From NCBI GenBank assembly GCA_033239125.1, contig BSWB01000004.1, positions 84,451,001-84,515,000 of the forward strand: a stretch of 64,000 nucleotides of DNA. Direction: 5' to 3'. The notes beneath the pieces were generated by a model. It did no database searches and was not told the DNA's origin. It saw only the letters and a program-made list of their open reading frames with translations. This DNA comes from Fagopyrum homotropicum. Its lineage: Eukaryota > Streptophyta > Magnoliopsida > Caryophyllales > Polygonaceae. The stretch's first letter is position 1; each line of letters begins with the position of its first letter. Shown piece after piece: positions 14,501-27,279 of this stretch. The translations under genes and the position numbers were made by a program.

Positions 14501-15706
14501 ATGACAAGGCCATAGTCGGGCTTGAGAAGGTCATCGTCGGGCATGACAAAGCCTTTGTCGGGCATGGCAAGGCCTGCGTCGGGGGTGGAAACGCCATCGT
14601 CGGGCATGACAAGGCCAGCTTCGGGCATGGCAAGGCCATCGTCGGGTATGACAAAGCCATCGTCGGGCATGAAAAACCATTCTCGGACATGGCGACGCCA
14701 TCGTCGGGCATGACAAGGCCAACGTCGCGCATGCCAAGGTTATGACAACGCAACTCTCGGACATGACAAGGACATCGTCGGGCATGGCAAGACAATCGTC
14801 GCGCATGACAAGGCAACTCTCGGACATGACCATGCCATCGTCGGGCATGACAATGCCATCGTCGGGCATGACAAGGCAACTCTCGGACATGACCATGCCA
14901 TCGTCGGGCATGACAATGCCATCGTCGGGCATGACAATGCCATCGTCGGGCACGACAAGGCCATCGTCGAGCATGACAAGGCCAGCGTCGGGAATGGCAA
15001 GGCTATCGTCTGGCATGACAAGGCCATCGTCGGGCATGACATGGCCATCGTCGGGCATGACCAGGCAATCGTCGGGCATGGCAAGGCAAGCGTCGGGTAT
15101 GGCAAGGGCATCGTCGGGCATGGCAAGGCAATCCTCGGGCATGACAAGGCAACTCTCGGACATTACAAGGCCAGCGCCAGGCATGACAAGGCCAACGTCG
15201 GGCATGACAAGGCCAGCGTCGGGCATGACAAGGCCATCATCGGGCATCGCAAGCCCAACGTCGGGGATGACAAGGCCATCGTCGGGAACGCAAGGCCATC
15301 GTCGGGAACGCAAGGCCATCGTCGGGCATGACATGGTCATCGTCGGGTATGACAAGGCAATCGTCGGGCATGGCAAGGCCAGCGTCGGGCATGGCAAGGC
15401 CATCGTCGGGGATGACAAGGCTAGCATCGGGCATGACAAGGCCATCGTCGGGCACGCAAGGCCATCGTCGGGCATGACAAGGCCATCGTCGGGCATGACA
15501 TGGCCATCGTCGGGAAAGACAAGGCAATCGTCGGGCATGGCAAGGCCAGCGTCGGGCATGACAAGACTATGACAATGCCTCTCTCGGACATGGCGTGGCC
15601 ATCGTCGTGCATGACAAAACCATCGTCGGGCATGACATGGCAACTCTCGGACATGCCCATGCCATCGTCGGGCATGACAAGGCCATCGTCGGGCATCACA
15701 AGGCCA
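10380..15706. repeat. segmental duplication, copy 2 (partner at 1)
   Basis: Second copy of the block at 1-5,306. It carries the same order of marker monomers, including the TCTAG markers at 13,204, 13,414 and 14,473 (2,811, 3,014 and 4,073 plus 10,400 within a few bases). It begins inside the second unit of the 2,433-bp tandem duplication, so the two duplication events overlap. Confidence 0.85.
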
Positions 15707-17623
15707 TCGTCGAGCATGACAAGGCCAGAGTCGGGCATGACATGGCCATCGTCGGGCATGACCAGGCAATCGTCGGGCATGGCAAGGCAAGCGTCGGGTA
15801 TGGCAACGGCATCGTCGGGCATGGCAAGGCAATCCTCGGGCATGACAAGGCAACTCTCGGACATTACAAGGCCAGCGCCAGGCATGACAAGGCCAACGTC
15901 GGGCATGACAAGGCCAGCGTCGGGCATGAAAAGGCCATCATCGGGCATCGCAAGCCCAACGTCGGGGATGACAAGGCCATCGTCGGGAACGCAAGGCCAT
16001 CGTCGGGCATGACATGGTCATCGTCGGGTATGACAAGGCAATCGTCGGGCATGGCAAGGCCAGCGTCGGGCATGGCAAGGCCATCGTCGGGGATGACAAG
16101 CCTAGCATCGGGCATGACAAGGCCATCGTCGGGCACGCAAGGCCATCGTCGGGCATGACAAGGCCATCGTCGGGCATGACATGGCCATCGTCGGGAAAGA
16201 CAAGGCAATCGTCGGGCATGGCAAGGCCAGCGTCGGGCATGACAAGACTATGACAATGCCTCTCTCGGACATGGCGTGGCCATCGTCGCGCATGACAAAA
16301 CCATCGTCGGGCATGACATGGCAACTCTCGGACATGCCCATGCCATCGTCGGGCATGACAAGGCCATCGTCGGGCATCACAAGGCCATCGTCGAGCATGA
16401 CAAGGCCAGAGTCGGGCATGACATGGCCATCGTCGGGCATGACCAGGCAATCGTCGGGCATGGCAAGGCAAGCGTCGGGTATGGCAAGGGCATCGTCGGG
16501 CATGGCAAGGCAATCCTCGGGCATGACAAGGCAACTCTCGGACATTACAAGGCCAGCGCCAGGCATGACAAGGCCAACGTCGGGCATGACAAGGCCAGCA
16601 TCAGGCATGACAAGGCCATCGTCGGGCATCGCAAGCCCAACGTCGGGGATGACAAGGCCATCGTCGGGAACGCAAGGCCATCGTCGGGCATGACATGGTC
16701 ATCGTCGGGTATGACAAGGCAATCGTCGGGCATTGCAAGGCCAGCGTCGGGCATGGCAAGGCCATCGTCGGGGATGACAAGGCCATTGTCGGGCATGGCA
16801 AGGCCAGCGACGGGCATGGCAAGGCCATCGTCGGGCATGCCAAGGCCATCGTCGGGCATGACATGGCCATCGTCGGGAAAGACAAGGCCATGGTCGGGCT
16901 TGAGAAGGCCAGCGTCGGGCATGACAAGACTATGACAATGCCTCTCTCGGACATGGCGTGGCCATCGTCGCGCATGACAAAACCATCGTCGGGCATGACA
17001 TGGCAACTCTCGGACATGCCCATGCCATCGTCGGGCATGACAAGGCCATCGTCGGGCATCACAAGGCCATCGTCGGGCTTCACAAGGCCATCGTCGAGCA
17101 TGACAAGGCCAGAGTCGGGCATGACATGGCCATCGTCGGGCATGACCAGGCAATCGTCGGGCATGGCAAGGCAAGCGTCGGGTATGGCAAGGGCATCGTC
17201 GGGCATGGCAAGGCAATCCTCGGGCATGACAAGGCAACTCTCGGACATTACAAGGCCAGCGCCAGGCATGACAAGGCCAACGTCGGGCATGACAAGGCCA
17301 GCATCAGGCATGACAAGGCCATCGTCGGGCATCGCAAGCCCAACGTCGGGGATGACAAGGCCATCGTCGGGAACGCAAGGCCATCGTCGGGCATGACATG
17401 GTCATCGTCGGGTATGACAAGGCAATCGTCGGGCATTGCAAGGCCAGCGTCGGGCATGGCAAGGCCATCGTCGGGGATGACAAGGCCATTGTCGGGCATG
17501 GCAAGGCCAGCGACGGGCATGGCAAGGCCATCGTCGGGCATGCCAAGGCCATCGTCGGGCATGACATGGCCATCGTCGGGAAAGACAAGGCCATGGTCGG
17601 GCTTGAGAAGGCCAGCGTCGGGC
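15480..17623. repeat. 681-682-bp higher-order repeat, three units
   Basis: Marker strings recur at 681-682 bp: 15,500/16,181 and 16,276/16,958. Each unit runs from GACAAGACTATGACAATGCC through GGCATGACCAGGCAATCG and CATTACAAGGCCAGCGCC to CGCAAGCCCAACGTCGGG. The third unit has one extra monomer (GGGCTTCACAAGGCC near 17,078). The series ends near 17,623, where the sequence moves into the TCTAG module. Two further units lie at 19.3-20.4 kb (19,277/19,959). Confidence 0.7.
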
Positions 17624-20516
17624 ATGACAAAGCCTTCGTCGGGCATGGCAAGGCCAGCGTCGGGGGTGGCAACGCCATCGTCGGGCATGACAAGGCCAGC
17701 TTCGGGCATGGCAAATCCAGCGACGGGCATGGCAAGGCCATCGTCGGGCATACCAAGGCCATCGTCTAGCATGACAAGACCATCGTCGGGCATGACAAGG
17801 CCATGGTCGGGCTTGAGAAGGTCATCGTCGGGCATGACAAAGCCTTTGTCGGGCATGGCAAGGCCTGCGTCGGGGGTGGAAACGCCATCGTCGGGCATGA
17901 CAAGGCCAGCTTCGGGCATGGCAAGGCCATCGTCGGGTATGACAAAGCCATCGTCGGGCATGAAAAGCCATTCTCGGACATGGCGACGCCATCGTCGGGC
18001 ATGACAAGGCCAACGTCGCGCATGCCAAGGTTATGACAACGCAACTCTCGGACATGACAAGGACATCGTCGGGCATGGCAAGGCAATCGTCGGGCATGAC
18101 AAGGCAACTCTCGGACATGACCATGCCATCGTCGGGCATGACAATGCCATCGTCGGGCATGACAAGGCAACTCTCGGACATGACCATGCCATCGTCGGGC
18201 ATGACAATGCCATCGTCGGGCATGACAATGCCATCGTTTGGCATGACAAGGCCATCGTCGAGCATGACAAGGCCAGCGTCGGGAATGGCAAGGCTATCGT
18301 CTGGCATGACAAGGCCATCGTCGGGCATGACATGGCCATCGTCGGGCATGACCAGGCAATCGTCGGGCATGGCAAGGCAAGCGTCGGGTATGGCAAGGGC
18401 ATCGTCGGGCATGGCAAGGCAATCCTCGGGCATGACAAGGCAACTCTCAGACATTACAAGTCCAGCGTCGGGCATGGCAAGGCCATCGTCGGGGATGACA
18501 AGGCTAGCATCGGGCATGACAAGGCCATCGTCGGGCACGCAAGGCCATCGTCAGGCATGACAAGGCCATCGTCGGGCATGACATGGCCATCATCGGGAAA
18601 GACAAGGCAATCGTCGGGCATGGCAAGGCCAGCGTCGGGCATGGCAAAGCCCTCGTTGGGAATGACAAGGACAGCGTCGGGCATGAAAAGGCCATGACAA
18701 TGCCACTCTCGGACATGGCGAGGCCGTCGTCGGGCTGACAAGGGCATGACTTGGCAACTCTCGGACATGACAAGGACAACGTCGGGCATGGTATAGCCAT
18801 CGTCGGGCATGACAAGACTATGACAATGCCTCTCTCGGACATGGCGTGGCCATCGTCGCGCATGACAAAACCATCGTCGGGCATGACATGGCAACTCTCG
18901 GACATGCCCATGCCATCGTCGGGCATGACAAGGCCATCGTCGGGCATCACAAGGCCATCGTCGAGCATGACAAGGCCAGCGTCGGGCATGAAAAGGCCAT
19001 CGTCGGGCATGGCAAAGCCATCGTCGGGCATGACAAGGCCATCGTCGGGCATGACATGGCCATCGTCGGGCATGACCAGGCAATCGTCGGGCATGGCAAG
19101 GCAAGCGTCGGGTATGGAAAGGGCATCGTCGGGCATGGCAAGGCAATCCTCGGGCATGACAAGGCAACTCTCGGACATTACAAGGCCAGCGCCAAGCATG
19201 ACAAGGCCAACGTCGGGCATGACAAGGCCAACGTCGGGCATGACAAGACTATGACAATGCCTCTCTCGGACATGGCATGGCCATCGTCGCGCATGACAAA
19301 ACCATCGTCGGGCATGACATGGCAACTCTCGGACATGCCCATGCCATCGTCGGGCATGACAAGGCCATCGTCGTGCATCACAAGGCCATCGTCGAGCATG
19401 ACAAGGCCAGCGTCGGGCATGACATGCCCATCGTCGGGCATGACCAGGCAATCGTCGGGCATGGCAAGGCAAGCGTCGGGTATGGCAAGGGCATCGTCGG
19501 GCATGGCAAGGCAATCCTCGGGCATGACAAGGCAACTCTCGGACATTACAAGGCCAGCGCCAGGCATGACAAGGCCAACGTCGGGCATGACAAGGCCAGC
19601 ATCGGGCATGACAAGGCCATCGTCGGGCATCGCAAGCCCAACGTCGGGGATGACAAGGCCATCGTCGGGAACGCAAGGCCATCGTCGGGCATGACATGGT
19701 CATCGTCGGGTATGACAAGGCAATCGTCGGGCATTGCAAGGCCAGCGTCGGGCATGGCAAGGCCATCGTCGGGGATGACAAGGCCATTGTCGGGCATGGC
19801 AAGGCCAGCGACGGGCATGGCAAGGCCATCGTCGGGCATGCCAAGGCCATCGTCGGGCATGACATGGCCATCGTCGGGAAAGACAAGGCCATGGTCGGGC
19901 TTGAGAAGGCCAGCGTCGGGCATGACAAGACTATGACAATGCCTCTCTCGGACATGGCGTGGCCATCGTCGCGCATGACAAAACCATCGTCGGGCATGAC
20001 ATGGCAACTCTCGGACATGCCCATGCCATCGTCGGGCATGACAAGGCCATCGTCGGGCATCACAAGGCCATCGTCGAGCATGACAAGGCCAGAGTCGGGC
20101 ATGACATGGCCATCGTCGGGCATGACCAGGCAATCGTCGGGCATGGCAAGGCAAGCGTCGGGTATGGCAAGGGCATCGTCGGGCATGGCAAGGCAATCCT
20201 CGGGCATGACAAGGCAACTCTCGGACATTACAAGGCCAGCGCCAGGCATGACAAGGCCAACGTCGGGCATGACAAGGCCAGCATCGGGCATGACAAGGCC
20301 ATCGTCGGGCATCGCAAGCCCAACGTCGGGGATGACAAGGCCATCGTCGGGAACGCAAGGCCATCGTCGGGCATGACATGGTCATCGTCGGGTATGACAA
20401 GGCAATCGTCGGGCATGGAAAGGCCAGCGTCGGGCATGCCAAGGCCATCGTCGGGGATGACAAGGCCATTGTCGGGCATGGCAAGGCCAGCGACGGGCAT
20501 GGCAAGGCCATCGTCG

Positions 20517-23500
20517 GGCATGCCAAGGCCATCGTCTAGCATGACAAGACCATCGTCGGGCATGACAAGGCCATGGTCGGGCTTGAGAAGGTCATCGTCG
20601 GGCATGACAAAGCCTTCGTCGGGCATGGCAAGGCGAGCGTCGAGGGTGGCAACGCCATCGTCGGGCATGACAAGGCCAGCTTCGGGCATGGCAAATCCAG
20701 CGACGGGCATGGCAAGGCCATCGTCGGGCATGCCAAGGCCATCGTCTAGCATGACAAGACCATCGTCGGGCATGACAAGGCCATGGTCGGGCTTGAGAAG
20801 GTCATCGTCGGGCATGACAAAGCCTTTGTCGGGCATGGCAAGGCCTGCGTCGGGGGTGGAAACGCCATCGTCGGGCATGACAAGGCCAGCTTCGGGCATG
20901 GCAAGGCCATCGTCGGGTATGACAAAGCCATCGTCGGGCATGAAAAGCCATTCTCGGACATGGCGACGCCATCGTCGGGCATGACAAGGCCAACGTCGCG
21001 CATGCCAAGGTTATGACAACGCAACTCTCGGACATGACAAGGACATCGTCGGGCATGGCAAGACAATCGTCGGGCATTACAAGGCAACTCTCGGACATGA
21101 CCATGCCATCGTCGGGCATGACAATGCCATCGTCGGGCATGACAAGGCAACTCTCGGACATGACCATGCCATCGTCGGGCATGACAATGCCATCGTCGGG
21201 CATGACAATGCCATCGTTTGGCATGACAAGGCCATCGTCGAGCATGACAAGGCCAGCGTCGGGAATGGCAAGGCTATCGTCTGGCATGACAAGGCCATCG
21301 TCGGGCATGACATGGCCATCGTCGGGCATGACCAGGCAATCGTCGGGCATGGCAAGGCAAGCGTCGGGTATGGCAAGGGCATCGTCGGGCATGGCAAGGC
21401 AATCCTCGGGCATGACAAGGCAACTCTCAGACATTACAAGGCCAGCGTCGGGCATGGCAAGGCCATCGTCGGGGATGACAAGGCCAGCGTCGGGCATGAC
21501 AAGGCCATCGTCGGGCATCGCAAGCCCAACGTCGGGAATGACAAGGCCATCGTCGGGAACGCAAGGCCATCGTCGGGCATGACATGGTCATCGTCGGGTA
21601 TGACAAGGCAATCGTCGGGCATGGCAAGGCCAGCGTCGGGCATGGCAAGGCCATCGTCGGGGATGACAAGGCCATTGTCGGGCATGGCAAGGCCAGCGAC
21701 GGGCATGGCAAGGCCATCGTCGGGCATGCCAAGGCCATCGTCTAGCATGACAAGACCATTGTCGGGCATGACAAGGCCATGGTCGGGCTTGAGAAGGTCA
21801 TCGTCGGGCATGACAAAGCCTTCGTCGGGCATGGCAAGGCCAGCGTCGGGGGTGGCAACGCCATCGTCGGGCATGACAAGGCCAGCTTCGGGCATGGCAA
21901 AGCCGGCGACGGGCATGGCAAGGCCATCGTCGGGCATGCCAAGGCCATCGTCTAGCATGACAAGACCATCGTCTGGCATGACAAGGCTATGGTCGGGCTT
22001 GAGAAGGTCATCGTCGGGCATGACAAAGCCTTTGTCGGGCATGGCAAGGCCTGCGTCGGGGGTGGAAACGCCATCGTCGGGCATGACAAGGCCAGCTTCG
22101 GGCATGGCAAGGCCATCGTCGGGTATGACAAAGCCATCGTCGGGCATGAAAAACCATTCTCGGACATGGCGACGCCATCGTCGGGCATGACAAGGCTAAC
22201 GTCGCGCATGCCAAGGTTATGACAACGCAACTCTCGGACATGACAAGGACATCGTCGGGCATGGCAAGGCAATCGTCGGGCATGACAAGGCAACTCTCGG
22301 ACATGACCATGCCATCGTCGGGCATGACAATGCCATCGTCGGGCATGACAAGGCAACTCTCGGACATGACCATGCCATCGTCGGGCATGACAATGCCATC
22401 GTCGGGCATGACAATGCCATCGTCGGGCATGACAAGGCCATCGTCGAGCATGACAAGGCCAGCGTCGGGAATGGCAAGGCTATCATCTGGCATGACAAGG
22501 CCATCGTCGGGCATGACATGGCCATCGTCGGGCATGACCAGGCAATCGTCGGGCATGGCAAGGCAAGCGTCGGGTATGGCAAGGGCATCGTCGGGCATGG
22601 CAAGGCAATCCTCGGGCATGACAAGGCAACTCTCGGACATTACAAGGCCAGCGCCAGGCATGACAAGGCCAACGTCGGGCATGACAAGGCCAGCGTCGGG
22701 CATGACAAGGCCATCGTCGGGCATCGCAAGCCCAACGTCGGGCATGACAAGGCCATAGTCGGGAACGCAAGGCCATCGTCGGGCATGACATGGTCATCGT
22801 CGGGTATGACAAGGCAATCGTCGGGCATGGCAAGGCCAGCGTCGGGCATGGCAAGGCCATCGTCGGGGATGACAAGGCCATTGTCGGACATGGCAAGGCC
22901 AGCGACGGGCATGGCAAGGCCATCGTCGGGCATGCCAAGGCCATCGTCTAGCATGACAAGACCATCGTCGGGCATGACAAGGTCATGGTCGGGCTTGAGA
23001 AGGTCATCGTCGGGCATGACAAAGCCTTCGTCGGACATGGCAAGGCCAGCGTCGGGGGTGGCAACGCCATCGTCGGGCATGGCAAGGCCAGCTTCGGGCA
23101 TGGCAAAGCCAGCGACGGGCATGGCAAGGCCATCGTCGGGCATGCCAAGGCCATCGTCTAGCATGACAAGACCATCGTCGGGCATGACAAGGCCATGGTC
23201 GGGCTTGAGAAGGTCATCGTCGGGCATGACAAAGCCTTTGTCGGGCATGGCAAGGCCTGCGTCGGGGGTGGAAACGCCATCGTCGGGCATGACAAGGCCA
23301 GCTTCGGGCATGGCAAGGCCATCGTCGGGTATGACAAAGCCATCGTCGGGCATGAAAAGCCATTCTCGGACATGGCGACGCCATCGTCGGGCATGACAAG
23401 GCCAACGTCGCGCATGCCAAGGTTATGACAACGCAACTCTTGGACATGACAAGGACATCGTCGGGCATGGCAAGACAATCGTCGGGCATGACAAGGCAAC

Positions 23501-23699
23501 TCTCGGACATGACCATGCCATCGTCGGGAATGACAATACCATCGTCGGGCATGACAAGGCAACTCTCGGACATGACCATGCCATCGTCGGGCATGACAAT
23601 GCCATCGTCGGGCATGACAATGCCATCGTCGGGCATGACAAGGTCATCGTCGAGCATGACAAGGCCAGCGTAGGGAATGGCAAGGCTATCGTCTGGCAT
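20517..23699. repeat. 1,206-bp higher-order repeat, three tandem units
   Basis: Units start at 20,517, 21,723 and 22,929. TCTAG markers (20,534, 21,740, 22,946) and the GGGGGTGGAAACGCC block recur at exactly 1,206 bp. The third unit departs near 23,699, where CTGGCATGCAAGG replaces CTGGCATGACAAGG. This is the clearest repetition of the domain A unit and is homologous to 5,501-7,860. Confidence 0.8.
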
Positions 23700-25590
23700 G
23701 CAAGGCCAACGTCGGGCATGACAAGGCCATCATCGGGCATGACAAGGCCATGGTCGGGCATGACATGGCCATCGTCGGGCATGACAAGGGCATAGTCGGC
23801 CATGGCAAGGCCATCGTCGGGCATGGCAAGGCCAGCGTCGGGCATGCCAAGGCCACCGTCGGGCATGGCAAGGCCAGCGTCGGGCATGGCAAGGCCATCG
23901 TTGGGCATGACAAGGCCATCATCGGACATGAAAAGGCCATGACAATGCCACGCTCGGACATGGCGAGGCCGTCGTCGGGATGACAAGGTCATGACTTGGC
24001 AACTCTCGGACATGACAAGGACAACGTCGGGCATGGCATTGCCATCGTCGGGCATGAAAAGATTATGACAATGCCTCTCTCGGACATGACAATGCCATCG
24101 TCGGGCATGACATGGCCACTCTCGGATATGCCCATGCCATCGTCGGGCATGACAAGGCCATCGTCGGGCATCACAAGGCCATCGTCGAGCATGACAAGGC
24201 CAGCGTCGGGCATGAAAAGGCCATCGTCGGGCATGGCAAGGCCATCGTCGGGCATGCAAGGCCATCGTCGGACATGCAAGGCCATCGTCGGGCATGACAG
24301 GGCCATCGTCGGGCATGACGTGGCCATCGTCGGGCATGACCAGGCAATCGTCAGGCATGGCAAGGCAAGCGTCGTGTATGGCAAGGGCATCGTCGGGCAT
24401 GGCAAGACAATCGTCGGGCATGACAAGGCAACTCTCGGACATTACAAGCCCAGCGTCGGGCATGACAAAGCCAGCGTCGGGCATGACAAGGCCAGCGTCG
24501 GGCATGACAAGGCCATCGTCGGCCATGGCAATCCCAACGTCGGGCATGGCAAGGCCATCGTCTGGAACGCGAGGCCATCGTTGGGCATGACATGGTCATC
24601 GTCGGGTATGACAAGGCAATCGTCGGGCATGGCAAGGCCAGCGTCGGGTATGGCAAGGCCATCGTCGGGGATGACAAGGCCAGCGTCGGGGGTGGCAACG
24701 CCATCGTCGGGCATGACAAGGCCAGCTTCGGGCATGGCAAAGCCAGCGACAGGCATAACAAGGCCATCGTCGGGCATGCCAAGGCCATCGTCTAGCATGA
24801 AAAGACCATCGTCGGGCATGACAAGGCCATGGTCGGGCTTGAGAAGGTCATCGTCGGGCATGACAAAGCCTTTGTCGGGCATGGCAAGGCCTGCGTCGGG
24901 GGTGGAAACGCCATCGTCGGGCATGACAAGGCCAGCTTCGGGCATGGCAAGGCCATCGTCGGGTATGACAAAGCCATCGTCGGGCATGAAAAGCCATTCT
25001 CGGACATGGCGACGCCATCGTCGGGCATGACAAGGCCAACGTCGCGCATGCCAAGGTTATGACAACGCAACTCTCGGACATGACAAGGACATCGTCGGGC
25101 ATGGCAAGGCAATCGTCGGGCATGACAAGGCAACTCTCGGACATGACCATGCCATCGTCGGGCATGACAATGCCATCGTCGGGCATGACAAGGCAACTCT
25201 CGGACATGACCATGCCATCGTCGGGCTTGACAATGCCATCGTCGGGCATGACAATGCCATCGTCGGGCATGACAAGGCCATCGTCGAGCATGACAAGGCC
25301 AGCGTCGGGAATGGCAAGGCTATCGTCTGGCATGACAAGGCCATCGTCGGGCATGACATGGCCATCGTCGGGCATGACCAGGCAATCGTCGGGCATGGCA
25401 AGGCAAGCGTCGGGTATGGCAAGGGCATCGTCGGGCATGGCAAGGCAATCCTCGGGCATGACAAGGCAACTCTCGGACATTACAAGGCCAGCGCCAGGCA
25501 TGACAAGGCCAACGTCGGACATGACAAGGCCAGCGTCGGGCATGACAAGGCCATCGTCGGGCATCGCAAGCCCAACGTCGGGCATGACAA
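22915..25590. repeat. segmental duplication, copy 1 (partner at 30,479)
   Basis: Aligns with 30,479-33,154 at a constant offset of 7,564 (22,948/30,512, 23,195/30,759, 23,996/31,560, 25,059/32,623). The constant offset over about 2.7 kb means no net insertion or deletion. It spans the last 1,206-bp unit and a following block with GACGTGGCC and TCGTGTATGGC variants. Confidence 0.8.
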
Positions 25591-26389
25591 GGCCATCGTC
25601 GGGAACGCAAGGCCATCGTCGGGCATGACATGGTCATCGTCGGGTATGACAAGGCAATCGTCGGGCATGGCAAGGCCAGCGTCGGGCATGGCAAGGCCAT
25701 CGTCGGGGATGACAAGGCCATTGTCGGGCATGCAAGGCCAGCGACGGGCATGGCAAGGCCATCGTCGGGCATGCCAAGGCCATCGTCTAGCATGACAAGA
25801 CCATCGTCGGGCATGACAAGGCCATGGTCGGGCTTGAGAAGGTCATCGTCGGGCATGACAAAGCCATCGTCGGGCATGGCAAGGCCTGCGTCGGGGGTGG
25901 AAACGCCATCGTCGGGCATGACAAGGCTAGCTTCGGGCATGGCAAGGCCATCGTCGGGTATGACAAAGCCATCGTCGGGCATGAAAAGCCATTCTCGGAC
26001 ATGGCGACGCCATCGTCGGGCATGACAAGGCCAACGTCGCGCATGCCAAGGTTATGACAACGCAACTCTCGGACATGACAAGGACATTGTCGGGCATGGC
26101 AAGGCAATCGTCGGGCATGACAAGGCAACTCTCGGACATGACCATGCCATCGTCGGGCATGACAATGCCATCGTCGGGCATGACAAGGCAACTCTTGGAC
26201 ATGACCATGCCATCGTCGGGCATGACAATGCCATCGTCGGGCATGACAATGCCATCGTCGGGCATGACAAGGCCATCGTCGAGCATGACAAGGCCATCGT
26301 CGAGCATGACAAGGCCAGCGTCGGGAATGGCAAGGCTATCGTCTGGCATGACAAGGCCATCGTCGGGCATGACATGGCCATCGTCGGGC

Positions 26390-27279
26390 ATGACCAGGCA
26401 ATCGTCGGGCATGGCAAGGCAAGCGTCGGGTATGGCAAGGGCATCGTCGGGCATGGCAAGGCAATCCTCGGGCATGACAAGAAAACTCTCGGACATTACA
26501 AGGCCAGCGCCAGGCATGACAAGGCCAACGTCGGGCATGACAAGGCCAACGTCGGTAATTGACAAGGCCATCGTCGGGCATCGCAAGCCCAACGTCGGGC
26601 ATGACAAGGCCATCGTCGGGAACGCAAGGTCATCGTCGGGCATGACATGGTCATCGTCGGGTATGACAAGGCAATCGTCGGGCATGGCAAGGCCAGCGTC
26701 GGGCATGGCAAGGCCAGCGTCGGGCATGGCAAGGCCAGCGTCGGGCATCACAAGGCCATCGTCGGGCATGGCAAGGCCGGCGTCGGGCATGGCAAGGCCG
26801 GCGTCGGGCATGGCAAGGCCATCGTCCGACACGCCAAGGCCATCATCGGGCATGACAAGGCCATCGTCGGGCATGACATGGCCATCTTCGGGCATGGCAA
26901 GGCCATCGTCGGGCATGGCAAGGCTAGCGTCGGGCATGGCAAGGCCACCGTCGGGCAATACAAGGCCACCGTCGGACATGGCAAGGTCATCTTCGGGCAT
27001 GTCAAGGCCATCGTCGGGCATGACAATGCCATCGTGTGGCATGACAAGGCCATCGTCGAGCATGACAAGGCCAGCGTCGGGAATGGCAAGGCTATCGTCT
27101 GGCATGCAAGGGCAACGTCGGGCATGACAAGGCCATCATCGGGCATGACAAGGCCATTGTCGGGCATGCCATGGCCATCGTCCGGCATGACAAGGGCATA
27201 GTTGGCCATGGCAAGGCCAGCGTCGGGAATGGCAAGGGCAGCTTCGGGCATGGCAAGGCCAGCGTCGGGCATGGGAAGG
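26390..27279. repeat. duplicated block with GGTAATTG monomer, copy 1
   Basis: Aligns with about 29,490-30,378, offset 3,099 over most of the length. A rare aberrant monomer, TCGGTAATTGACAAGG (26,552 and 29,651), and CGTCCGACACGCC are shared only by this pair in the window, so they mark a recent duplication. Next to the rare monomer the copies differ by a one-base deletion at about 29,617. Confidence 0.75.
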
